The notes under the pieces: model-generated
The model's database searches: none
The model's input: only the letters and a program-made list of their open reading frames with translations
Told to the model about the DNA's origin: nothing
Assembly (NCBI GenBank): GCA_003024785.1
Contig: PUQB01000800.1
Location: 32,218 to 96,217, forward strand
Direction: 5' to 3'
Length of the DNA stretch: 64,000 nt
DNA from: Selaginella tamariscina
Lineage: Eukaryota > Streptophyta > Lycopodiopsida > Selaginellales > Selaginellaceae
Program-made: the position numbers and the translations under genes
Shown here: positions 35,739-45,140 of the stretch, one piece after another
How positions within the stretch are numbered: position 1 is the first letter of the stretch
Layout of the letters: each line of letters opens with the position of its first letter

Positions 35739-36304
35739 AAAGCCAAGTAGGGGCATGTAGGATTGATGCATTGGAGATGTCCGACACATGAACTTCGACT
35801 GACTCGCGCCGGAACATGCCAGTGTTGTGCTCGGGTGTGTCCAATGGTAGCAGCTATCCTTGCGATTCATCCCCGAGTACTTCTCTCTGTGCTTTCTGTC
35901 TTAGGGGGAAGTTCGAAAATGACATTTCCATTGTATATCTGCGTAGTTCAGAGACTCGTTTAACTTCAGACGAACCAATGAGATCCTTCCCTATCCTACA
36001 TTTGTCTGCTCTTAGAAGACAAACCAGCATGGATTCCTCACGCTCCTCTGTCCGCAACCTGAACAACGGGCCCTTTGCCGGGCACAATGTGTAAAAGACA
36101 AACTGGTTTGATGCATTGCCTTCTGGTAACAACTCCACATCTTCTCCAGAACTCGCAAAAAACTGACATCAATTGGACCACATGTATATTGAACCAACAA
36201 GGAATGTTGAAAGCAATGTGAAGATCATGTTCAAACACAAAAGCATTTCCATCTTCATCGACTGGGAAATCTTTGTCAATGCCTTCATAGGTAACTCTGG
36301 CCAT
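35739..36304 (-). pseudogene. Mutator-like transposase, N-terminal part
   Basis: The frame opens with the ATG at 36304 (MARVTYEGIDKDFPVDEDGNAF) and continues, over small frameshifts near 36200 and 35855, through LPEGNASNQFVFYTL to a Cys-rich end (CVGHLQCINPTCPYL, near 35770). The chromovirus cuts it just after that; the partner Cys pair CKHCG lies on the far side at about 29560. Together these look like the zinc-binding N-terminal domain of a Mutator-like transposase. The start is the first ATG after an upstream region without other conserved frame. Confidence 0.75.
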
Positions 36305-36806
36305 GACAATGCAAGGAGAAAGCTCGGTGGTTTAGGAAAGCAAAGCAAAAGATTAAACACACACTTTCTCTTACCAAAAAAAAATTACAATCGTTAACAA
36401 TAAACGTGAATACACGTTTGTATATAATTAATTCTATGCTGCCCAGTTTACAGTGTTCTTAATGATGTCCTCTCTAGTATCACCGATTTAATTTAATTTC
36501 TACCTTTTATGATTTGAAATATCTTCACATTTACCAATTATTCACATATTTAAAATAAACCCTAAATATTAATGTCACATTTATTCCATAGGGTTCACTG
36601 TTTTCATTGCGGCTAGGGTTTTTTGGTAGATAGGGTTTACTGTTTCCATTGCGGCTAGGGTTCTTTCAATCTCAGATCTGTTTCCACTGCGGCAGATCCA
36701 GAGGGTTTCTTCAATCTCAGATCTCAGAGTTACGGTTTCCACTACGGCACCATCCATTTCGACTCGATTCGTGCAGCGCCCAAGTATAACAATGGAGATT
36801 TCTGTT
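36305..36806. promoter_or_regulatory. Divergent promoter region between the two transposon genes
   Basis: About 450 bases separate the transposase start from the first repeat unit of the methyltransferase gene leader. It is AT-rich at left. At right (36585-36770) are three diverged copies of TTTCCATTGCGGCTAGGGTT with CAATCTCAGATCT repeats. No coding sequence. The divergent layout implies that both genes are driven from here; this is inference. Confidence 0.5.
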
Positions 36807-37671
36807 TATTTGGGTCTTCTTATTTGTGCCGACTGAGAGCAACGGCACCATCCTGGTTCAGTCGGCAAACACAAGGTATCGTCGATTTATTTATTTTTTC
36901 CTTGCGGCTCAAGTATACGTGTCACAATGTTTTTTTTTCCAGAGTTAATGGGTCTTTCCATTTGTGCCGACTGAGAGTGACGGCACCATCCTGGTTCAGT
37001 CGGCAAAAACAAGGTATTTTCGATTTGTTTTTTTTTTGCTTTCTGGCTCAAGTATTCGTATCACAAGGTTTTTATTTTCAGAGTTAATGGGTCTTCCCAT
37101 TTGTGCCGACTGAGAGTGACGGCACCATCCTAGTTCAGTCGGCAGCCACAAGGTATGTTCGATATATTTATTTTTTGCTTTCTGGATCATGTATTCGTAT
37201 CACATTGTTTTTTTTCAGAGTTAATGTGTCTTCTCATTTGTGCCGACTGAGAGTGACGGCACCATCCTTCTTCAGTCGGCAGCCACAAGGTATTTTGAAT
37301 TTGTTTATATTTTGCTTTGCGACTCAAGTATCCGTATAACAATGTTTTTTTTTCAGAGTTATAGTGTCTTCCCATTTGTGCCGACTGAGAGTGACGGCAC
37401 CATCCTTCTTCAGTCGGCAGCCACAAGGTATTTTGAATTAGTTTTTTTTTTCTTTGCGTCTCAAGTATTTCTTTTAAAAACAGTTAATGGGTCTTCCCAT
37501 TTGTGCCGTCAGAGAGGGACGGCACCATCCTATCTCAGTCGGCACCATTATCTCTTCAGTGCCGTCTGACAGAGTCGGCACAAAACTATCTCAGTCGGCA
37601 GGTTTTTTCTTCTACATCTCTCTGCCGACTGAGAGGGTCGGCAGCATCTAGCTTGAGTCGGCAGCCACAAG
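36807..37671 (+). repeat. Tandem array of exon-like units in the 5' leader
   Basis: Six units of about 137 bases. Each holds an exon-like block of about 71 bases, starting after a CAG acceptor and ending in ACAAG before a GT donor (36943-37013, 37082-37152, 37219-37289, 37357-37427; the first ends at 36875, the last spans 37484-37671). Inside each of the first five blocks TGCCGACTGA is followed about 21 bases later by its inverse TCAGTCGGCA, able to form a hairpin. Introns between them would be T-rich and 65-70 bases long. The last donor pairs with the acceptor at 37738, eleven bases before the ATG. Confidence 0.8.
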
Positions 37672-37748
37672 GTTAGTCATCTTTGTTTGTTTTTTTATTT
37701 TGACTCCTCATCAATTGACTTGTGTGTTTACTTTCCAGAGTTTACAAA

Positions 37749-38640
37749 ATGGTGAGAGCTTCAAAACGTCTACTAGAGACTGCACCTGATGAAGAGCCAC
37801 GGGAAGAGAAGAGGATATCGAAGCAAAAGCGAGGCAAGAGAGGAGAACCATCTAATGTAGCAAAGGAGGATCCTCCAGTGACTCAGTCTGGAGTAGTAGC
37901 AGTTGAGCAAGAACAGCCTCCACCAACAATCACAGATTTCCCAGAGAGCTCGTCGCAGTTGCCTCCTTCATCCACTGAGGTTGCAGTCCTGAACGAGCAG
38001 TGCAGATGACAGAGGCAACTGAAGCAAGCGAGGACGACTTGGAGGAGGCAGTCAGCAAAAAGAGAGGCCGCGGAAAGCTGATCCAAAAGGCAAGAAGGCG
38101 AAGAGCGATAAGGAGCCGAAGGAGTTATATAGCATACCGGCTAGCCTGCATTTGGAGAGCTCAGCGAACCTGCTCGACAAAATTACTATCAAGGGACTTG
38201 GTGATCCTCCTGATGTGCCCATCTGCAGAATACATTCCAACGAGGTGGTTCGACGAGTGAACCCAGGGGACTTGGACAAGCTGGTGTCATCGTTGAAGAA
38301 GGCTGGTTATCTACGCAACACGGCCTTGTTCATTCTGTCCATCGGAGATCGACTCACTGCTGAGGAGCTATCAGAGCTGTCGAAGGACACGATTCAGTAC
38401 GAGCAGCACCGGTCTTCGAGCAAGCTCTTACTCAGCCGGAGTACAAACAGTGGGCTTCAAGGCTCTCAAACAGGAAGTTTAGCTGCTGGGACGGGAACCA
38501 TAGGCTACAGGCTTTGCAGAAGCTGTACTGAGAGGATGCAGAGGACAACCAGCGATGGGCTATTGCGTTCAATCGAGTTTCATCTCCACAGAGAACCTCG
38601 ACATTCTTCAACTGGTTTCGATGTTCCAATCAATTAACAT
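37749..38640 (+). CDS. ParB-like domain part of the transposon companion gene
   Basis: The frame opens at ATG 37749, just after a splice acceptor, with a Lys/Arg- and Glu-rich, nuclear-signal-like N-terminus (SKKRGRGK). A ParB/sulfiredoxin-like fold follows: PICRIHSNEVVRRVNP, then LDKLVSSLKKAGYL (about 38215-38320), and the hallmark WDGNHRLQAL near 38485-38515. ParB-type folds bind or cut DNA or hydrolyse CTP; which applies here is unknown. The frame shifts near 38000, 38095 and 38415, and a TGA follows the motif. A donor at 38641 ends the exon. The domain call rests on motif and order, not on a search. Confidence 0.65.
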
Positions 38641-38696
38641 GTGAGTATTTTCTTTTCTTTTTGTTAAGAGTTTAGACTTACAGTTTCGTTGAACAG

Positions 38697-39951
38697 ATCT
38701 TCAGCAACATCTATGGAAACAACGCTACCACATATTCTCCTCGCTGTAAAGGCGGTCTGCACTAGTACAGAAGGAACTCAGAAAATCCTCGAGTCACTCA
38801 CGGAGGTTGACCGTCTTGAGGTGCGGAAGTGGAAGGAGAGTTCATCAGGAAAGACGGCTTGGCATCCTCTTCCGAACCTGATCTGCGCAAAGATACTTTT
38901 CAAGGTAACCTCCGATTTAATTTATAGGAAAGAAATTTTTAACTTGTTCTATGTGCAGAACGAGATCGACGATGATCTCAACAGAGCAGTCACCAGTGCT
39001 AAGGGCAATTCACAGGTTGAGTGAACCTAAAGCAGCTAGTGTACAAGAAGCATGACAAGCGTATGCACAAGTTCCTCTCCATCACAGACCCAGACTTGGG
39101 GGAGGAGTGGTTCCAGAAGGTGACAAACATCTCTCATAAGCAGTGTCGCTGGATGGGCATTGAGAAGCTGTATGCGATGTCAAGGGCGAAGATTCCAAAC
39201 ATGCTGCGACTCCGATACCTGAACAAGCTCACCCGTCTCGAATCCAAGGCAGAACAACAGACACTTGGGCTACCGGGCATGCAGGACAAAGAGTGGATCA
39301 AGTGGTTCACCTTGGACTTATATTGGAAGGCTGTGCGCGAGGAAGCCATTCAGATCCTTAAGGGGTTGCGAGAGGATGGTGAAGAAGTTGGAACGGATGT
39401 CGACTTCATGAGCTGGTTTGACGAGATGAGAATTCGGAGCAAGTGCCTGGTCTTTCAGCCCTTCCATGACTGCATACGGTTCACTTATTCGATGGAGCCG
39501 AATGAGTTTCTGGAGCGTGAGGAATCTGCGCGTCGGATGATATGGAGGTAAGCTTTCAATCCAGCATTGCTACTGTCTGACTTTGTGTTGCAGGTTCATA
39601 CTGGCGAAGCAAATGACACCGTCCCATACGATGAAGCTGTGGACAGATCATACAAGCGAGCCTCACATGTGGTCGAAGAGCAGAGGAGCTCTAACACCGT
39701 TCGAACGGGAGCATGTTCCATTCTGGCTCGACTGTCCGTCGCAACAGCCACCAGCTTGGGAGAGCACACTATTCGACATGCACGCCAATGATCTACCAGC
39801 GATTGTTTGGGAGCCAGAAGAAGTAGAGGCTATCAAGAAGAGCAAGATGAAGAAGACGGTGCGGAAGACAACTACACCTGCAAAGGGATCGGGAGCCGGG
39901 ACCAAGCTCTTCTACAGCACCTCCGCCGGCATTCGACTTTACAATCAATGA
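38697..39951 (+). CDS. Middle part of the ParB-methyltransferase gene
   Basis: Exons 38697-about 38904, about 38960-39017 and 39021-39547 are separated by GT-AG introns (38641-38696, about 38905-38959), then a 46-bp intron at 39548-39593. The encoded region is mostly helical and rich in Trp and Lys (LRLRYLNKLTRLESKAEQQ, KWFTLDLYWKAVREEA, FVPFWLDCPSQ-like). I recognise no known domain here. A one-base shift lies near 39018 and another near 39925. It connects the ParB-like and methyltransferase parts. Confidence 0.6.
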
Positions 39952-40971
39952 GGTACAGCCACTTGTAGCTAGTTTGGACATCAAGGACGACCTGATGACC
40001 TTCATCCCGACCCTGGCTGCATCCCGTGGATCCTACGACCTAGCTGTGTGCGACATGGAGGAGATGAGCAGGTCTTTCTTCGAGCCAGGTGCTTCCCAGA
40101 CAGAGGTGTACACCAAGCTCCGAGAACAGGTTGACAGACTACATACGGTTGAGTCACAAACGTTGTTCCAGGAAGTGGTAGGTGAATACGGCTTCAACCT
40201 CATCATCCTCGACTTGCCCAATGAGCTTGTATATGGAGGTGCTAGCATCAACAAGGACATTGTGCAGCTAGATCCGGTGAAGTTTGAGGAGGCCTTGCAG
40301 TTCAGTGGAATGCACTTGGCAGCGAGTGGTTTCATGGTCGTCTTCGCGAGTTCTCCTTCTGTTTCGGCGGTGATTCAGGCGGCTGCAGTAATCAACTTGG
40401 AGGTTGCAGGGACTTACAGCGTCTACCGTGCACGAGGCTGGGGATACCGTGACAAAATTAAGGTAAGCTAGCTATTCAAGTTCAAGTTTAACTTGGTCTA
40501 TGTGGCAGGATAACTTGTTAGTTCTCTTGGTGCTGCAAAGCTCTGAGAAGAAGTCGAAGAGGCCAAACCCTCTGGCGTTGACGAACACGATCCTCGTCGA
40601 CACTGCCGACCGTTATCAGGAGGCTTGGTAAGGAAGTGCTTTGCTATGTTTATCCTAATGGAAGATTGTGCAGGATTATGATTCAACCGAAGAGTGTTCG
40701 ACTCATGCAGCTTTTGATCGAGCGTCTCAGTAGACCTGGCGACCTAGTCTGGGATATTGGTTCCGGAACCGGGTCATCATTGTTAGCTGCCGTCGAGCTC
40801 GGAAGGAATATTATAGGAACCGAGAAGAGTTTCGAACTCTCTAGGTTGGCAACAAACAAGCTTGCAGAGAACATTAGACCAGAAGAGTTACCTACTCAAA
40901 CACCTCCACGTCCAAGCGTAACTGGTGGTTCGAGAACTGCAGCTTTACTTAAGATGAAGAAGAAACTTTAG
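39952..40971 (+). CDS. Beta-class DNA methyltransferase-like C-terminal part
   Basis: From the frame around 39940 the region with YDLAVCDMEEMS and GFNLIILDLPNEL (about 40190-40225) sits where amino-methyltransferase motif IV (D/N/S-PP-Y/F/W) is expected, but reads DLPN. Introns at 40463-40508 and 40628-40673 (46 bp each) are clean GT-AG. The last exon gives the AdoMet-binding motif after PKSVRLMQLLIERLSRPGD: GDLVWDIGSGTGSSLLAA, then GRNIIGTEKSFELSRLA (about 40738-40855). Motif IV before motif I is the permuted beta order of N4-cytosine/N6-adenine methylases. The stop is at 40971. DLPN leaves activity open. Confidence 0.72.
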
Positions 40972-41116
40972 CTAATGTATATTGAGTAATAAATTAAGCT
41001 AATATAAAAAAATTAAAAAGAAATACAACAGTTTTAATAGAATTCTTTTTTGCCGACTGAGGCCAATACTGCCGACCAGAAAGAATATTCCAAAATATTC
41101 TAGAATATTCTTGAAT
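40972..41116. repeat. Right subterminal repeats of the transposon
   Basis: TGCCGACTGAGG and TGCCGACCAG (41051-41079) are followed by AATATTCTAGAATATTC-like palindromes (41084-41120), matching the motifs at the left end. Confidence 0.7.
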
Positions 41117-41165
41117 ATTCGAGCCCAGGCCTCCTGGGCCCCAAGCCTCCAAAATGGCGACACTC
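41117..41165 (-). repeat. Right terminal inverted repeat
   Basis: The reverse complement starts GAGTGTCGCC, then GGAGGC and CAGGAGGC, parallel to the left end. The perfect 9-bp duplication follows. Confidence 0.7.
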
Positions 41166-41174
41166 TAGTTATAC
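41166..41174 (+). repeat. Right 9-bp target site duplication
   Basis: TAGTTATAC, identical to 26838-26846. Confidence 0.88.
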
Positions 41175-41510
41175 TCATCAACGTCCCAGAAACCCATCGA
41201 GCTTCTCCTATATATGAAAAAAAGCTTCCCATTGAACTACAACACATGGTTTCTTCTTCTTCTTTTTTTTTCCTCCTAAGATTTTTCGTCCTAAAAAAAG
41301 CGGTTAAACCCATCAATCGTCTCAAACAAAGAAAATCTTGCTCTGAAATTTGCTGAATTAATATATCAGCTGGCAAATCTGGGGATGGTTTATACTCTAA
41401 CTTTATAACATCATCATTAGTTAAGTCCTTTAAAAAAAAACTATATTTTTATATTGTATTTTTTTTAATTTTGAAAGTTGATTATTATTACATATCCAGT
41501 TCATAACTGA
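41175..41510. other. Spacer without recognised gene
   Basis: AT-rich sequence right of the transposon. It contains a T-rich run near 41260 and no supported coding sequence. Confidence 0.5.
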
Positions 41511-42334
41511 ACTTCTAAATGTAGTGAGAAACAAGCTCACTTAGGTCTTTGGGTAGTCGGTTCATATGTCATTACTAAACACCTTCATAAACTCTAGGTA
41601 AAGGTAGTACCTTTTAAAAAGCTCTCCCCTCGTGTCTTAGTTTGATAGGGTTATCAAACTACTAGTTTTGGAATATTCCCAAGATCTAAGGTTAACCTAG
41701 TCTTGCTAAACAAGGGGTTAGCAATTTACCCACATTCTACATTTTTATGGGGGGTGGCTCCATCATAAATAAGGTAGAGTTTATTGGGAAGAAGTAGGGT
41801 GTTTTGCTCGCATTAATGCATACTAGTTACTAGTATGCTACCCATGTCCCACTCGCATGCAAGGTACTGCACACCCTAGGGGTTAGCCTACACTTATTGT
41901 CATGACATTGCGAGGTTGAATACACACAAGTATCTAGCTAAGCACGTAGCCTAACTCACATTGTGATTATTATTTATGCCCTTGGTTAATAAGTGTGTGT
42001 GGATTCTTGAGTTGGGTCTCCAAATGTGAGCTTTATGGATTGGGCATTTAAGACTAGTAAGGCCACCCCACCTACTATTAGACCCACACTTGATCGACCA
42101 GAGGTGCTATCTAGGGTCCCTTTTCAATTTGAGAGGTTACCCAACCCTTGTGTTCAAGTGCGAGCATGCTTTACTTTTGGGATTAGGTAACCTCGTACCA
42201 GAAAGGCAAAAGGGGTGATCACTTATATAGGCCCTTACTTTGGAAAATCTTGTGTGGTATTTTTCTTTACCCACAATGTGTAACTACACACCCCTTGTGG
42301 GTCGGAAATTGGTTTAGAACTGTGGTGGCATGGG
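41511..42334 (+). repeat. Old LTR remnant
   Basis: It shares GTAGTGAGAAACAAGC, the CTCTAGG/AGGTAGTA block, a short G run and CATAAATAAGGTAGAG in the same order as the other LTRs, at lower identity and with a missing 5' end. Confidence 0.6.
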
Positions 42335-42527
42335 TGTCAAAGTTTTTACTTGAAGAGCCAACACGTGGTAACACATGATTGCCAAGTGGCCATATGGCAT
42401 CAACATTGTCAGAGTTTTAACCCGAAGGGCCAACACGTGGTTGCCAAGTAACCATTTGACATCAACAGTGAATTTTTAATCCAAAGGGCCAACATGTGGC
42501 TGCCAAGTGGCCATCCAACATCAATAT
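42335..42527. repeat. Three-copy tandem repeat of about 60-72 bp
   Basis: Three adjacent copies of a unit containing GGGCCAACACGTGG and TGCCAAGTGGCCAT. It corresponds to the single terminal segment of the family 2 LTR near 55530-55588, read on the other strand. Confidence 0.75.
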
Positions 42528-42720
42528 CCTATGTTAATAACACTAAGTTTTCCAAGATAACCCCAAGAGCATGATTCAAATGCCTAAATAGGCACAAGAC
42601 TTAGGGTTTTACCCTGAGTTCCATAGGATGACTATCTCCTGAACCTTAGAGAATAGACTTTTAGGATCCTACCCTATAAGATTTAGACATGCTCATGCCT
42701 TAACCTTACTAAAGAGACAT
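42407..42720 (-). repeat. Inverted fragment of a family 2 LTR
   Basis: Read on the minus strand it ends CGGGTTAAAACTCTGACA and aligns with about 55380-55588. It abuts a plus-strand LTR, so two LTR pieces face each other. Confidence 0.7.
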
Positions 42721-42722
42721 GT

Positions 42723-43599
42723 TGTTATAGTTTTCCTTTTACTTTGGACGTTAACTGTTGTTACTTACTGTACTATGTTGATAAGTCTTAGGTGTAGAAG
42801 AAACAGGCCCGCTTAGTGCACTTGGATATCCGGCGGGTGTCATTAGGTATTTGCAAAAAACTCTGGGCGAAGCTAGCACTTCCATCTAGAAAAATCTTAC
42901 CTTGGTTTTCCGTGTCCTGGTTGGGTTAATGGTTAGTTCCGGTGAGTTTGGCATGTCGGATATGTTTAGAAATGCCCCTAGTTTGACAAGTTAGGGTTTA
43001 GGGGTCGATGGATAACTCACTAAGTATATTCCCTCTGGGAATGACATTCTGTGCCAGCCCACTTATGTAAACAGGAAAACGGGGGGGGGGGGCTCTATCA
43101 CATAAATAAGGTAGAGTATGTAGGAGTGATGGTTCCTGGTTCATGACTAAGCTGTTACTCTTCTCCCGGTGCAAGCTCTAGCTTGTGTCGTCAAGGCACA
43201 ATCCTCTGTTGTGCTGCCCTAACTTAGATGACAGGGTACGTCTTACCTTTGGGGTAGCTTACCCTTAACGTTGGCAAATCCATGCCTGGGAGGTCTTTAG
43301 AATGCACATTCAAGAGGCAGAGGTTGAGGCTTGTCTCCAGCCTCCTCCTCCACGTCAAGCTAGGTGTAGCACTCACGGCCAAGCAAAGCACAACCGTGTC
43401 CTTGTCCAACTGTAGGTATGGGATCTTGTTTGATAGGTTCACGTTACCTAGTTCTTGAGGGTTCACTAAGGGGTTTTAGAGTTGGCATTTAAGAGTCATG
43501 TTTGTGGCACTTGGTGCAACTCTCAAATCTAAGGGCTATAGCATGATAGCCCACACTATGGAAGGCAGTGTCACATGGAGATGTGACACTAGGCTAGAC
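42723..43599 (+). repeat. Truncated family 2 LTR
   Basis: It starts TGTTATAG and aligns with 53981-about 54850, including the G run (12) and CATAAATAAGGTAGAG. It stops at GACGTCAC, where the inverted family 1 element begins. Confidence 0.75.
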
Positions 43600-43603
43600 G
43601 TCA

Positions 43604-45140
43604 CTAATTAGTTTGAGACCTTGCCTCAAACTCATTCACCAACTCCATCGCGTTTTGTAGATTCTCCAATGGTTCCCATGTCGATTCGCATGCCGGATAG
43701 CCTTTCCATTTGACGAGATACTCAAACTTACGTTTTCGCGATCCATAAACCTTCCTTTTGCCCAATATGGATTCGACTTCGTACTCTGTACCTTCATGAA
43801 CCAGCTCAGGGGGCAGACGTAAGTTTTCATATCTTTGCGGATGTTTCTCATCTTTGTGGAATGGCTCGAGCAAATTGATATGAAAACACATTGTGTATTG
43901 TTCCCAACTCTGGAGGAAGATCCAACTCATAAGCCACTTTCCCTACTTGCTTCACCACCTTGTATGGACCTATGTAGTGCCATAGAAACTTCCTCGAAAG
44001 AGTCGTTGGAACCTTTAGGTTTTTGGTACTCAACAATACCATATCCCCAACCTAATACTCTACATCCCGCTGATGCTTATCGTACTGCTGACGATACCTT
44101 TCATGTGCTGCAGTCATCGCTTGACGCAGCTTCCCATGTTCAATACAATTGTCCCATAAATTCTGCTACAGATGGAACTCGATTGCTATCGTCTTTCGGT
44201 AACACCATACTCTGAGAAATACCACCCTTATTCCCAGTTAATACTTCCATCGGGCTACATCTGATTGCCGTGTGTGTTGAGTTTTAACATATCTCAGCCA
44301 TATCCAAGTGTTCAGCCCAATCAAGTTGATCACCTTGAACATAGCATCTGAGATAGTCCTCGACTTGTCGGTTCACTCTCTCCATTTGACCGTCAGTTTG
44401 CGGATGTAGGCTGTACTGAACTTGAGCATTGTACCAAACTGCTTAAACAACGTTCCCAAAACTTGCCCGTAAATCGAGGATCCCGATCTGAGATCATCGT
44501 TTCTGGTAGCCCGCGCACTCTTATGACTTCGTGGAAGAACAACTTCGCTGCTTGAATTGCATTCATTGTCTTTACAATTGGAATGAAATGAGCAACCTTT
44601 GAAAACCGATCGACTACCACCATGAGCGCATTAAAACCACAAGATTTTGGCAATCCCATGATAAAGTCCAAAGTAACACTTTGAAATGGTCGCTCTGGAA
44701 TCGGTATACACTGCAACTTCCCAGCTCGTTTTTACGATCGGCTCTTCACTTGTTGGCATGTGGGGCATGTTTTGACATACTTGGCAACATCATCTATCAT
44801 ACTCGGCCAATAGAAACTCTGTTTCAACAAAGCCAACGTTTATGCCTTCCACCATGTCCTGCCAAAGGAATGTCGTGATTCTCTTTAATAGCCTCTCCCT
44901 CCATGTCCCTTCTGGAATATAGAGTCTCTTTTCTTTATAATAAAGAACTCCATCTCGTACCGCAAAATGTGCCTGTTGAGTGCATCCATTCGACTTTCTA
45001 TTCCAGCTGGTATTACCATTTCTTCGTAACTGATGAACTTGTTTCCTCTTTGCCACCAGGCTCAAAGCCTCCTTAGCAAACTTGTCCTGAGGATACGCCA
45101 TCACAAATTCATCCACCAAAGTCAATACGGGTGCTGACAT
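43604..45140 (-). pseudogene. int: Integrase and chromodomain of copy F
   Basis: The frame 44716-44393 gives the integrase core (LDFIMGLPKS, VVVDRFSKVAHFI, ETMISDRDPRF) with few changes. 43930-43604 ends in a full chromodomain (YEVESILGKR ... [20 protein letters not shown]), the best preserved in the window. The zinc-binding part near 44740-44880 and the stretch 44050-44390 are broken by shifts. Confidence 0.87.

Larger units (their letters stand above)
26847..41165. mobile_element. Mutator-like DNA transposon with transposase and ParB-methyltransferase genes
   Basis: A 14,319-bp element (about 8.2 kb without the inserted retrotransposon). Its ends are degenerate inverted repeats (GGGTCTCGGCG... 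left; GAGTGTCGCCA... on the opposite strand at right, with shared GGAGGC and CAGGAGGC blocks), bordered by the perfect duplication TAGTTATAC. It holds two divergent genes reading outward: a DDE/SWIM transposase on the minus strand (27063-36304) and a ParB-like/methyltransferase gene on the plus strand (37749-40971). The palindrome-like AATATTCTAGAATATTC and the motif TGCCGACTG occur near both ends. The 9-bp duplication and DDE plus SWIM layout are Mutator hallmarks; the second gene is unusual. Confidence 0.85.

Noticed and set aside
36807..37671. Repeat array as a CRISPR array
   Set aside because: Units are tandem copies with intron-like spacers similar to each other, not unique spacers, and the context is a eukaryotic transposon.
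37749..40971. ParB-methylase gene as bacterial contamination
   Set aside because: Clean GT-AG introns rejoin the frame, and the gene sits inside the duplicated-target boundaries of a eukaryotic transposon.
41166..41174. The 9-bp match as chance
   Set aside because: It lies exactly at the start and end of matching inverted termini and has the length expected for Mutator-like elements.
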